From Candidatus Benthortus lauensis (GTDB lineage: Archaea; Thermoproteota; Nitrososphaeria_A; Caldarchaeales; Wolframiiraptoraceae), in NCBI GenBank assembly GCA_021650775.1, contig JAHSRM010000024.1:1-33588 (forward strand): DNA of 33,588 nt. The letters are read 5' to 3'. The translations under genes and the position numbers were made by a program. Positions 22,696-30,710 of this stretch are shown piece after piece. Every line of letters begins with the position of its first letter. The first letter of the stretch is position 1. The notes under the pieces were generated by a model. It was not told the DNA's origin. It worked only from the letters and a program-made list of their open reading frames with translations, and did not search any database.

Positions 22696-23678
22696 AGGAG
22701 TAGACTGAGAAGGGCCTTGGCTGTGTGAAGCCTGTTCTCCGCCTGGTCCCAGACCGCGGACTGAGGCCCATCTATAACCTCATCCGTCACCTCCTCGTTT
22801 CTGTGAGCCGGCAGGGGGTGCATGAATATGGCGGTGGGCTTGGCCTTGGCCATTAGGGCTTGGTTCACCTGGTAGGTTGGGTAGAATACCTCCATCCTCC
22901 TCTCCCGCTCCTCCTCCTGGCCCATACTCACGAACACGTCTGTCATCACCACGTCGGCATCCCTTACGGCCTCCTCAGGCTCCCTAAGTATCTCTATGCT
23001 TGAGCCTGTCTCCTCGGCGTTGGCCCTAGCCCACTCCAGGAACCTCTCGTCAGGCTCATAGCCCTCTGGGCAGGCAACCCTGACATTCACCCCCAGCTTC
23101 GAGGCACCCACCAGAATCGAGTTGCAGACATTGTTTCCATCGCCGACCCAAGCTATGGTAAGCCCCCTGAGCCTCCTAAACCTCTCCCAGATGGTCTGGA
23201 GGTCCGCCAGGGTCTGGAGCGGGTGGTTTATGTCTGAGAGGCCGTTCACCACGGGTATGCTGGCCGCCGAGGCAAGCCTCTCAAGGGTCTCGTATCGATA
23301 GACCCTCGCCATGACTAGGTGGACGTATCTGGAGAGGACGCGGGCCGTGTCTTCTATGGTCTCCCCCCTGCCAAGCTGCATCTCGGCCTTGCTCAGGTAG
23401 ATTGGTGTCCCACCCAGCTCCGCCACGGCAAGCTCGAAGGAGACCCTGGTCCTCGTGGAGTGTTTCTCGAAGATTAGGGCCACGTTCTTCCCTCTGAGGG
23501 GCTTCCCCGCAGCCCTCCTGCCCCTAGCAGACTTGAGCTTCTTGGAGAGCTTGAGGATAGACCATATCTCCTCGGCCGAGAAGTCCTGGAGCTTGAGGAA
23601 GTCCCTACCCCTAATCCTCACACGCCTCCTAGACGAATACCCAATCTCCCTAGCGGTCCCAGGCATATCGCCATCCAT
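22692..23678 (-). CDS. argF: Ornithine carbamoyltransferase (altered HCLP motif)
   Basis: Makes citrulline from ornithine and carbamoyl phosphate for arginine synthesis; cytosolic. 328 residues. Carbamoyl-phosphate site HSTRTRVSFELAV, then MQLGRGETIEDTARVLSRYV, SDINHPLQTLADL, the domain-2 signature TIAWVGDGNNVCNSIL, and the ornithine SMG loop DVFVSMGQEEE. The usual HCLP near the C-terminus reads FMHPLPAHRNEEVTDEVI, with Pro in place of the ornithine-contacting Cys. The SMG loop argues against aspartate carbamoyltransferase, which also has HPLP. The ATG at 23666 (MPGTAREIG) is an alternative start; 18 bp separate the track start from the sfsA stop. Confidence 0.88.
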   Translation of the reverse strand: MDGDMPGTAREIGYSSRRRVRIRGRDFLKLQDFSAEEIWSILKLSKKLKSARGRRAAGKPLRGKNVALIFEKHSTRTRVSFELAVAELGGTPIYLSKAEMQLGRGETIEDTARVLSRYVHLVMARVYRYETLERLASAASIPVVNGLSDINHPLQTLADLQTIWERFRRLRGLTIAWVGDGNNVCNSILVGASKLGVNVRVACPEGYEPDERFLEWARANAEETGSSIEILREPEEAVRDADVVMTDVFVSMGQEEERERRMEVFYPTYQVNQALMAKAKPTAIFMHPLPAHRNEEVTDEVIDGPQSAVWDQAENRLHTAKALLSLLL

Positions 23679-23696
23679 GGAGGCAGGCCGTGTATT

Positions 23697-24398
23697 TTAG
23701 TTAATCCTCACGGGAAGGTCTAGGTCGTCCAAGATTATCTCGCCGCTCCTAGTTAGGTGGAGTTTCATGGCCCTGACCTCAACCCCTGCCCTGACGGCCT
23801 CGGCCAGCGCATCGCTTATCCCGGGGTCTATCGCCCTGTTGGGCCTGAAGAACCTCACGTATGGGTGGCCTGAGATGAAGAGTATCCCTGTCCTGGCCCC
23901 GAGTTTCCTGAGCTTTGTGAGGACCCTTATCTGCCTCAACCCCCTAATCGATGGGGCGTCTGGATACGTGGCCGCTCCATCCTCCTCCAGCAACGTGGCC
24001 GACTTGACCTCTAGGAGCAGGTTCCCCTTCTCAGGGGAGCGGAGCAGGTAGTCTATCCTAGAGCCCATCCTCCTAACCTCCCTCGACCTCACCCTGTATC
24101 CCCTAAGCCATCGAATCATGTCCTTCTCCAATAGCTCCTCGAATATGCGTTGGTGTAGCTGGGTGTCTATGAGGGCTGCCTCATGGTTCAAGAGTATGCC
24201 AACGAGCCTTCCATGGGTTCTCGGCCCAGGCTTCTCCACGTATAGTGCCTTGGCTCCCCTCCAGATTAGGTCCCTGAGCCTGCCCGTGTTCGTTAGATGT
24301 AGTCGGAGTATCCTGCCGCCTGCCTCCACCTTCACGGTAACCCTGCTGTCCCGCTCGATTACCCTTGCTTCCCTCGTCTTAAGCCTCCCTAACCTCAT
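23697..24398 (-). CDS. sfsA: SfsA family protein (sugar fermentation stimulation homologue)
   Basis: 233 residues from the ATG at 24398 (MRLGRLKTREARVIERDSR). SfsA signatures: HLTNTGRLRDLIWRGAKALYVEKPGPRTHGRLVGILLNHEAALIDTQLHQRIF, RIDYLLRSPEKGNLLLEVKSATLLEEDGAATYPDAPSIRGLRQIRVL, and a DPGISDALAEAVRAGVEV segment. The E-V-K core resembles a PD-(D/E)XK nuclease fold; the biological role is unknown. The track's extra 48 N-terminal residues are low-quality sequence inside the upstream gene and are left out; the chosen start overlaps that gene by 20 bp. Confidence 0.9.
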   Translation of the reverse strand: MRLGRLKTREARVIERDSRVTVKVEAGGRILRLHLTNTGRLRDLIWRGAKALYVEKPGPRTHGRLVGILLNHEAALIDTQLHQRIFEELLEKDMIRWLRGYRVRSREVRRMGSRIDYLLRSPEKGNLLLEVKSATLLEEDGAATYPDAPSIRGLRQIRVLTKLRKLGARTGILFISGHPYVRFFRPNRAIDPGISDALAEAVRAGVEVRAMKLHLTRSGEIILDDLDLPVRIN

Positions 24399-25164
24399 CA
24401 CCAGCCCTTCCCGGCATCCAGTATAGCTTCTCGGCAACCCACTTCTCCACGGCCTCCGTGAAAGGCATGTAATAGACGTATTCACGTATGAATCTGATAT
24501 GCTCCTTGACGAGCTTCTCGGCCGTCTCGTCGTCCACCTCACCTTGCCTCCTTAGGATTCTCCTGAGTATCTCTAGGGGAGGGAAGTGGTATGGTTGGCC
24601 GAGATACTTTATCCATGTATCGTATAGGTCTTTGAGGTTCTCCTTCATTTCCTTGGCCTCGAACCCGGAGACGCAGAGTATCCTGCCGTATCCTGAGCCG
24701 TTCTCCGAGATGTAGTTTGCCTCCCTCTCCAAAGCCCTCTCCGAGGACTCAACACCACGCTTAACCACGTCAATCCACTCATCGACCTTAACCTCCCCCC
24801 TAACCGCATCCCTGACAGTCAGCAAGGCTATCTTCAGGGCAAACTCCGCATCCTCCCTGAATGACTCGTCATCCTGATAACAATATACGTCGATTTGCTC
24901 GGATATGTTTGGGAGATGTTTTAGGATAATCTCATGCTCTTTTATCCATGCTCCGCTCGGCTGGGGCAACCAAGGGTCCTCCATCACCTCCTCCATGAAC
25001 TCCTCGTAGCTCGCCTCCTCCCTCAGCTTCCGCACATACTTCTCCATCCGCTTGGGGAGGTTGAGGAACAGTGCCTCGGGCCTCAGCCTCCTTATACTCT
25101 TAACAGCCTCGATTGCCCCCCTCCTTGTCGGGGGCTTCACAACTATCCCCAAGCTCGGCCTCAT
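24379..25164 (-). CDS. Uncharacterised archaeal protein (261 aa)
   Basis: Soluble, mainly helical. The N-terminus RRGAIEAVKSIRRLRPEALFLNLPKRMEKYVRKL, then EEDPWLPQPSG-like and IKEHEIILKHLP, recalls TraB/erythromycin-esterase-like and DUF5682-type proteins, in which an early 'parent/child' strand is followed by lengthy helices, but I cannot confirm this. Remaining segments (DAEFALKIALLTVRDAVRGEVKVDEWIDVV; YVYYMPFTEAVEKWVAEKLYW) show no known active site. Translationally linked to sfsA and argF downstream. The TTATAT near 25195 on the minus strand would give a leader of a few bases. Confidence 0.6.
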   Translation of the reverse strand: MRPSLGIVVKPPTRRGAIEAVKSIRRLRPEALFLNLPKRMEKYVRKLREEASYEEFMEEVMEDPWLPQPSGAWIKEHEIILKHLPNISEQIDVYCYQDDESFREDAEFALKIALLTVRDAVRGEVKVDEWIDVVKRGVESSERALEREANYISENGSGYGRILCVSGFEAKEMKENLKDLYDTWIKYLGQPYHFPPLEILRRILRRQGEVDDETAEKLVKEHIRFIREYVYYMPFTEAVEKWVAEKLYWMPGRAGDEVREA

Positions 25165-25249
25165 GAAGCCTATGAAGAGAGGGCTTTAGGAGGAATATAA
25201 CCATGGCTCCCAGGAATTTTTTATTAATGGGTGTGAGATTGAGTTGCCT

Positions 25250-25792
25250 ATGAATCTAGGCCAGGAGCCGCCTATCAGCCCTCCTCTGCCACCTCCAGGA
25301 GACCCTGCAGTATTCCTCGCAGACCTTGCATGGACTCTTGCCAGAAGCCTGATAACCTTCGTTATCTGTTTCGTGTTGGGGCTGATTGGTATAAGGCTTC
25401 TCGACAAGATTACCCCTAGAATCAAGGAGATTGAGATGATTAGGGGTAAGCCTGTCCCAACGGCGCTCTACTCTTCAGGCTTCTTCATCTTCCTGGGCCT
25501 AATCTTCTACGCCTCCGTGGTCTCGCCGCTACCCATAGGGCTTGTGACGGGGGTGGGATACACTGTTACGCCTGTTCAGCTGGTGGCATATAAGCTGATA
25601 ACCATGCTGGCTGGACTCGGGTTCTCCCTCCTGTTCGCAGTAATCTTCTACAGGGTTATGGCCATAATCGAGCCGTTCGGGATAGACCTCGACGATGTCC
25701 AGAAGGAGCCGATAGCGGTAGGCGTATACGTCATGGGCTACCTAATCTTCCTAGGGCTGATATTCCTAACAGTCCTGACCCTACCCGTCTAG
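25250..25792 (+). CDS. DUF350-like membrane protein with internal duplication
   Basis: 180 residues from the ATG at 25250; a TTTTTATT box about 27 bp upstream favours this over the track's TTG at 25244. Proline-rich N-terminus (EPPISPPLPPPGDP), then four hydrophobic helices arranged as two similar halves: each has an amphipathic segment, a P-x-A motif, and the identical IFLGLIF (residues ~78-84 and ~168-174). Two-helix repeats of this kind are typical of DUF350 inner-membrane proteins, function unknown. Converges on the M6 protease gene with 3 bp between stops. Confidence 0.68.
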   Translation: MNLGQEPPISPPLPPPGDPAVFLADLAWTLARSLITFVICFVLGLIGIRLLDKITPRIKEIEMIRGKPVPTALYSSGFFIFLGLIFYASVVSPLPIGLVTGVGYTVTPVQLVAYKLITMLAGLGFSLLFAVIFYRVMAIIEPFGIDLDDVQKEPIAVGVYVMGYLIFLGLIFLTVLTLPV

Positions 25793-25795
25793 ACA

Positions 25796-27475
25796 TTACC
25801 TCAATCTTTTTCCACATCTCCAGCAGTAGAGTGAGTCCTCGTATACTTGCGCTCCACAGACAGGGCATGATGCTATCATAATCGGTGGGGGTGGTGGAGG
25901 CCTCCGCCGACGCATAGAGGCTATGAACCCGGCGGCCATCAACACGACTATTAGGACGAGGAGTAAGGTCCATAGATTGATTCCTCCTTCCGCCTCAACG
26001 GGAGCCTCGGCCTTCTTTGTAATAGTTGTTGTAAGAGTTATTGTCTGGGTTACAGTTCTTACCTCGCCCTCCACAGTGGTTGTCACAGTCTCTGTAACGG
26101 TTATTGTCGTGGTAGTTGCGGTTACTTCCTCTTCTTCCTCGCCTCCTGTCTCAGGCTGCTGGACAGGCTTCTCGCTGAATATCCTTATCCTGAACCTTCC
26201 TGAACCCTCATCATACGAGAGGACCTCCACGCCGAACTTGTCTTTATCGCTCCAGAACCTGGGGTTCTCGAAGTTTAGGGTAAACCTACCCCACTCATAG
26301 GTCTTTCCCAGATTATATGGTGCGTCAAGCTTTATGCAGACACTCCAAGTGGCGAAGTTGTCCTCGAACTGGGTGCAGTCGGGGGTCTGGGGATTAGCGT
26401 CATAGAGCCTGACCATAAAGTTGTCCTCGACTGTTCTTGGAAGCATCTTATTGACCTTGAATACTACCACGCCTTCTCCCGGTAGCTGGGCATCGATTAG
26501 GTTCCTCCTTCTAGCATGTATGAAGTAGTATTCCTCCTCGTTTTCGGGCATATTCACTTTTACGGCTTTCGGCTCGCCGTCCGAGTCGAGTGTATATATC
26601 TCGATTTCCTCGTCCACGGGTATGGTGTATTCCACCACATCTATCCATCCGAGTATGTATTTGCTCCACCCATCTATATCCGCTCCTATGAAGGCTCCAG
26701 CATCCATATTTGACCAGAACCCCACCTCCGAGCCCTTCGAGTATCCATCCTTGGCATAGATGTATTGGTCGGCTATACCCATGCTGTGTGTTAGCTCATG
26801 TATCATAACGTTCATGTCCTCTTCCTCGCTCACGGTCTCAATCCCGAATATGGCGTGCCACCCACCATCCCTGGTGGGCAGGTAAAGTATCCCGGCAAAC
26901 TGTCTTAGGGTGCTCTCGGGAAGGCTCCTTATAACAGGCCCTAGGCAGAGGCAGTGGCTCCAGATATCGTTAGGGTTCCCTGTAACAGCCTCATCTCCAC
27001 CCGCATGTATAACAATCACATGGTTATATTCTCCGAAGTCTATATCCGTCTTCCTCAAAACGTAATCCGTTATCGTTAGATAATATTCCGCTATTTTCTT
27101 GAAGTTGTCTCCCCTCTGGGCTCCGGGTTCAGGGGCTCCGTAGTATGAGTAGGTTCTGGGGAGGGTTATTGGCTCGGGGTAGATTGTGTATTCGATGGTC
27201 ATCCTTCCATAGGAGGAGGCCGTAAACCAGTTCTTCACTATCTCCATCATCTCCTCTATATCGGCCAAACTCCTCCTAAACTTCACATCACTGAACTCGA
27301 CCATCAGGACGAGTGTCCTCTGGACGCCTGTCACAGGCCTAGGCTTCCATGGAACCCAGGGATGCTCAACCTGCTTAACCTCATATTTGGGCAAGGGAGA
27401 GTAGGCGGCGACAACACCTAACGACACCAATGATATAACCAGTAATGTGATAAGTAGGGTCGGGAACCTGCCCAT
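25796..27475 (-). CDS. Membrane-anchored M6-type zinc metalloprotease with cytoplasmic zinc ribbon
   Basis: 559 residues. Signal peptide (~4-24). Residues ~50-260 match the M6 (immune-inhibitor-A-like) peptidase: VQRTLVLMVEFSDVKF, WFTASSYGRMTIEYTIYPE and the active site HELTHSMGIAD (H226, E227, H230, G233, D236). A beta-rich region follows, then a Thr/Val stalk (~455-505), a transmembrane helix (~513-535), a basic stop RRRRPPPPPP, and a C-terminal zinc ribbon CPVCG...CWRCG. The protease should act outside and the ribbon inside, which is unusual for the family. Last gene of the four-gene operon. The stalk runs in the GC-mixed region. Target unknown. Confidence 0.85.
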   Translation of the reverse strand: MGRFPTLLITLLVISLVSLGVVAAYSPLPKYEVKQVEHPWVPWKPRPVTGVQRTLVLMVEFSDVKFRRSLADIEEMMEIVKNWFTASSYGRMTIEYTIYPEPITLPRTYSYYGAPEPGAQRGDNFKKIAEYYLTITDYVLRKTDIDFGEYNHVIVIHAGGDEAVTGNPNDIWSHCLCLGPVIRSLPESTLRQFAGILYLPTRDGGWHAIFGIETVSEEEDMNVMIHELTHSMGIADQYIYAKDGYSKGSEVGFWSNMDAGAFIGADIDGWSKYILGWIDVVEYTIPVDEEIEIYTLDSDGEPKAVKVNMPENEEEYYFIHARRRNLIDAQLPGEGVVVFKVNKMLPRTVEDNFMVRLYDANPQTPDCTQFEDNFATWSVCIKLDAPYNLGKTYEWGRFTLNFENPRFWSDKDKFGVEVLSYDEGSGRFRIRIFSEKPVQQPETGGEEEEEVTATTTTITVTETVTTTVEGEVRTVTQTITLTTTITKKAEAPVEAEGGINLWTLLLVLIVVLMAAGFIASMRRRRPPPPPPIMIASCPVCGAQVYEDSLYCWRCGKRLR

Positions 27476-27490
27476 GGACGGGCACCCTAT

Positions 27491-27928
27491 CTAAACATAT
27501 TTTTCACATGAGTAGCAATACCATCTCTGATACTGTTCTATGAATGTTAGGGGTTTCCCGCATGAGGGGCAGAGGGGTTTCTCACCCGACTTCGGGATAA
27601 CCTTTGATATTATCCCCTTTATGCCTCCTAGCTTTGATTGCTGCTGTGTTTGTTGCTGTATCCGTGGGGCTTGGACTGCTGGCGAGGGTGCGGCGGCCTC
27701 CACCTCAGGCTCCTTCACCTCTATCTTCTCCTTGAGGATTACTATGTCTCCGACGGCGGATATCTTACTCCACTCTATCAGCTTTATTGACTTGTCCTTC
27801 GCCATCACCTGGATCGCCATCTCTCCCTCTCCAACCGGAAGGGCTATATCCTCAACAACACCCACATAGGTTCCATCAGGATTGTATACATGCATCCCGA
27901 TTAGCTTGCTGCGGGGGACGTGGCCCAA
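27491..27928 (-). CDS. PRC-barrel plus zinc-ribbon protein
   Basis: 145 residues. N-terminal ~75 residues are a PRC-barrel: KLIGMHVYNPDGTYVGVVEDIALPVGEGEMAIQV and KISAVGDIVILKEKI. A Pro/Gln-rich linker (AAAPSPAVQAPRIQQQTQQQ) leads to a C-terminal zinc ribbon CPSCG...CYSCEKYV. No signal or membrane helix, so cytosolic. PRC barrels usually mediate regulated assembly with a partner. TTG start; a TATA-like TTATAAAT overlaps the upstream gene's stop, so a second promoter is possible. 15 bp upstream of the M6 protease, whose own tail is also a zinc ribbon. Confidence 0.8.
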   Translation of the reverse strand: MGHVPRSKLIGMHVYNPDGTYVGVVEDIALPVGEGEMAIQVMAKDKSIKLIEWSKISAVGDIVILKEKIEVKEPEVEAAAPSPAVQAPRIQQQTQQQSKLGGIKGIISKVIPKSGEKPLCPSCGKPLTFIEQYQRWYCYSCEKYV

Positions 27929-27962
27929 GGAGCATTCACCCTTAATGGGTTTGCGTCCCGGT

Positions 27963-29162
27963 TTATTTATAAGTCTTCTCTAGTCTGGGCAGGGCCACTC
28001 CAAGCCTCCAGCACCTCTCGAGGAATCTCCGCACATTTGACTCGATTGAGAGGGCGTGATACAGTGTTGTTGCCAGGAAGGAGGCCAAGAATATTGTTGA
28101 GAGGATTAGGGCCAGGAGTATGGCTGAGAAAACCGGGTCTCGTTTGGCGGCAAGCAGCCCAAACCCTATTACCCCCTGGATTACTGAGTAAAGCTCTATG
28201 AATTGTCTTATGCTTGAGGGTAGCCTCACCCTCCATTCAAGGCCAGTCCTCCTATCATACGCCCTCACCCCAGAGGACCTTATCACCCAGAACACCGGCC
28301 CAACGAACACGGAGGCAAGGACCATGGCTATGAAGGAGAGGTTCACTAGCTCCGCCCCTGCGAGGATTGGGTCCAGCTCCTCTATCATCGGGGCAACCAA
28401 TTCACGCACGTTAAGGTATGTTAGGACTAGGCCGAGGCTGGCTGCCATAGGGTAATAGCTCCTATCTATCAGCATGCCTATGCTTGTCCCATCCTTCCTA
28501 ATGCCCATGAACCTGAATTCCATAGACTTCATCCTCTCCCCGAAAGTCTTGGCCGTAAAGCCGAGAAGAAATCCGGAGGCCAGCCACGGCGAAAATACGT
28601 GCCACACAATCCACACACCAATTGATATAAGAAGTATTTTCAGTAATGCTAGGGAGCCTAGCAGTAATCCGGCGGCATATGGGAGCATCAGCCCTCCTAT
28701 GATGCTTAAGCTAACCAGCTTGTCCATGGACGACCTATCAGGGCTGTAGTTGCTGAGCCGCCAATCCCTCAGAGCTAGGAAGAAGGCTAGGGTCCCGGAA
28801 GCTATCAGGGATGGGGAGACCGAGAAGAGCGTCATCTCCCACGCTATCAACAGCACCATGGGCACCGTGTATCCGCCCAGAAGTATTGGGAGGGTATAGA
28901 ATATGCTGGCGGCCCAGATACCTGCGGAGACAATCACCCCATATGTTAATGGATTGTAGAATGCTCTTCTCCCCGAGGCGAGGATAAATACGAGGGAGAA
29001 CACGAGCATCCCGGGCCCCACGTCCAGAAAGAGGGTGTCAGCCACGAAAAGCTCCTCGAGGGTTAACCCGGGGGCAAGGAACTCCAGATATGCGCCATAT
29101 ATCGTTGCGGCCAACCCTATTGGAAGCAACAACAGTCCAGCAAATCTAAGGAGCCTCCTCAC
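27963..29162 (-). CDS. Polytopic membrane protein, unknown (399 aa)
   Basis: About nine or ten hydrophobic helices with a cytoplasmic loop in the middle (TAKTFGERMKSMEFRFMGIRKDGTSIG) and a basic C-terminus. I do not recognise a transporter, protease or polymerase signature. Its GTG lies 2 bp after the preceding stop (TAGACGTG) with GGAGGCGAG upstream, so it is translated together with the exported protein before it. Operon position suggests a membrane partner of the M6 protease and PRC protein, by inference only. Confidence 0.75.
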   Translation of the reverse strand: MRRLLRFAGLLLLPIGLAATIYGAYLEFLAPGLTLEELFVADTLFLDVGPGMLVFSLVFILASGRRAFYNPLTYGVIVSAGIWAASIFYTLPILLGGYTVPMVLLIAWEMTLFSVSPSLIASGTLAFFLALRDWRLSNYSPDRSSMDKLVSLSIIGGLMLPYAAGLLLGSLALLKILLISIGVWIVWHVFSPWLASGFLLGFTAKTFGERMKSMEFRFMGIRKDGTSIGMLIDRSYYPMAASLGLVLTYLNVRELVAPMIEELDPILAGAELVNLSFIAMVLASVFVGPVFWVIRSSGVRAYDRRTGLEWRVRLPSSIRQFIELYSVIQGVIGFGLLAAKRDPVFSAILLALILSTIFLASFLATTLYHALSIESNVRRFLERCWRLGVALPRLEKTYK

Positions 29163-29164
29163 GT

Positions 29165-30481
29165 CTATAACTCGCCTCCCCTAATCCTAACTTTGTAATA
29201 TATTGCGAGGGAGACCATTATTATTGTGGAGGCAATCAATGTGTAGGGTAATCTTATGGGCGACCGTGGAGACTCCTCGCCCTGACGCTTATACTTACCC
29301 TTGATTAAAGCCAGCCAGGATGACAGGAGGGCGGCTGACTCCAATCTCCCCACATACTCACCTGCACCAACGTCATAGTAGCCCTCCGAGACCACCTGCT
29401 CGGAAACCTGCCTCACAACGTCATCAACAAGCCCACGAATCCATGAAGAAAACTCCTCATCCACATCCATGATGTAGGATGCAAGTAAGATTATGTTTGA
29501 TGGAAAAACCAAGTCCCTCTTCCACACAAACTCATTTACGAATAAGTCCTCCGGCTGTATCGTCGGGTCAAGCACATAGACGGAGATTTTAGGGAATGGG
29601 AGCTCCCTTATCTTGGAACCCCGTATCCACAGCTCGGAAACATCCCGGATTTTTTGCCTAAGTATTCCCAAGACTTCCTCGTTTCCACCGGCCAGATAAG
29701 ATGCTATCAACGCCTGAATCAGCGCCACATCCACCCAATACTCCTCCTCTCTTACATCCCTCTTCTCCAAGTCTATTAGGGTCTGGTTCTCCAAGGTCAT
29801 TCTCAGGGCCTCCAACTCTATTAACGGGCCCTCGACGCTCTTCGCCGCAACGGTATAATGGGATAGGATTGTGAGTGCTGTTAGCTGGGAATGGAGGGTC
29901 TGCGCTGAATAGTTTAGGAACTCCCTGTATCTGGATGATAGCTCATCCTCAATATCCCTTAGATCTTCTTCATTAGGGGTGAGGCCGAGGACAGTTCTCA
30001 CGAACAACGAGTATGATAGGAATCTGGAGTAGGAGATTTCAGGCCTCCAACCCAAGTTCTCCGCCAAGCTGTCTGCTAAATCCTTCATGCTTAGCCTTGT
30101 GTCGGGGTCGTTTCTCAGGGCATAATGTAGTGAGAGGAATTCGAGGGCTTGGATATGTTTGAGAAACTGTTCATAAGATTTCTCGGGGGGCCATGGACCG
30201 ATTATCAGCTCATCACCGGTCTTAACAGCCTCATTAACCCTCTTAGCGGCCGTGTCGAGATAACGGATAGACTCCTCATCACCCACTCCAACATATACAT
30301 AGTATGCTAGGACGCCTAGATACGACAGCCCCCTAACATCATCAACGGAGCCAAGCTTCCCGGCAACATACCTCCGAATAACAAGCAGAGACTCCTCCGC
30401 ATCATCGATAAGAGACCCTGAGACAGACGACAAGAGAAGCGAGAACACCATTAAGAGAACAATAAAATGCCTCCAACACAC
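29165..30481 (-). CDS. Exported, C-terminally anchored helical protein, unknown (438 aa)
   Basis: The track ORF begins at 30640, but TATATAAAA at 30505-30513 puts transcription start near 30483, two bases from a GTG at 30481. From there the N-terminus CWRHFIVLLMVFSLLLSSVSG is a good signal peptide, whereas the longer version is not. The exported part is mostly helical, reminiscent of alpha-alpha repeat proteins (YLGVLAYYVYVGVGDEESIRYL; LHSQLTALTILSHYTVAAK) without cysteines of note. A C-terminal helix (LIASTIIMVSLAIYYKV) anchors it. First gene of the four-gene protease operon. No family recognised. Confidence 0.72.
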   Translation of the reverse strand: MCWRHFIVLLMVFSLLLSSVSGSLIDDAEESLLVIRRYVAGKLGSVDDVRGLSYLGVLAYYVYVGVGDEESIRYLDTAAKRVNEAVKTGDELIIGPWPPEKSYEQFLKHIQALEFLSLHYALRNDPDTRLSMKDLADSLAENLGWRPEISYSRFLSYSLFVRTVLGLTPNEEDLRDIEDELSSRYREFLNYSAQTLHSQLTALTILSHYTVAAKSVEGPLIELEALRMTLENQTLIDLEKRDVREEEYWVDVALIQALIASYLAGGNEEVLGILRQKIRDVSELWIRGSKIRELPFPKISVYVLDPTIQPEDLFVNEFVWKRDLVFPSNIILLASYIMDVDEEFSSWIRGLVDDVVRQVSEQVVSEGYYDVGAGEYVGRLESAALLSSWLALIKGKYKRQGEESPRSPIRLPYTLIASTIIMVSLAIYYKVRIRGGEL

Positions 30482-30504
30482 GGTAGAAACGTCGAGAAAG
30501 AACG

Positions 30505-30513
30505 TATATAAAA
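30505..30513 (-). promoter_or_regulatory. TATA box of the four-gene protease operon
   Basis: TTTTATATA on the minus strand, centred about 28 bp before the GTG at 30481. It fixes the start of the exported protein and of the operon transcript. Confidence 0.6.
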
Positions 30514-30679
30514 CTTGAACCCTAAGAGCATATTTAAACTCAACTATCCAGGCCATGATTAAAATGCACTTCATAAACACTAAGGAGAATAAGCTTCTTA
30601 ATTCTGTAGAGGATAGATTTAGAAAGATTCGATTATGCAAAGAAAATGGATGAATTGTTGCTGAATGAATAAATGTGCG

Positions 30680-30687
30680 TTAAAATA
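30680..30687 (+). promoter_or_regulatory. TATA box for the Rieske-methyltransferase pair
   Basis: TTAAAATA centred about 27 bp upstream of the ATG at 30711; predicts a leaderless two-gene message. Confidence 0.5.
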
Positions 30688-30710
30688 CGTGTTGAGTTAA
30701 TGGTAATGCG

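Larger units (their letters stand above)
30482..30710. other. AT-rich divergent intergenic region with possible tiny ORF
   Basis: 229 bp between the exported-protein gene (minus) and the Rieske gene (plus). It holds a TATA box for each neighbour. A plus-strand ORF of 29 codons (30564-30653, MHFINTKENKLLNSVEDRF...) has a TTTAAA centred 28 bp upstream (30533-30538), the usual promoter geometry here, but its sequence is nondescript and I give it low weight as a gene. Confidence 0.3.

Noticed and set aside
22692-23678. Assignment of this gene as aspartate carbamoyltransferase because of HPLP
   Set aside because: The ornithine-specific SMG loop and the EEVTDEV ending fit OTCase; no regulatory-chain gene is adjacent.
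24399-24542. 48-residue N-terminal extension of sfsA in the ORF track
   Set aside because: Arg/Ser-rich sequence read out of frame within the upstream gene; SfsA begins at MRLGRLK.
30482-30640. 53-residue N-terminal extension of the exported protein
   Set aside because: It lies upstream of the predicted transcription start and would hide the signal peptide.
30564-30653. 29-codon ORF between the exported-protein and Rieske genes as a firm gene
   Set aside because: Promoter geometry is good, but the sequence is nondescript and AT-rich DNA gives such ORFs by chance; mentioned only in the intergenic entry.
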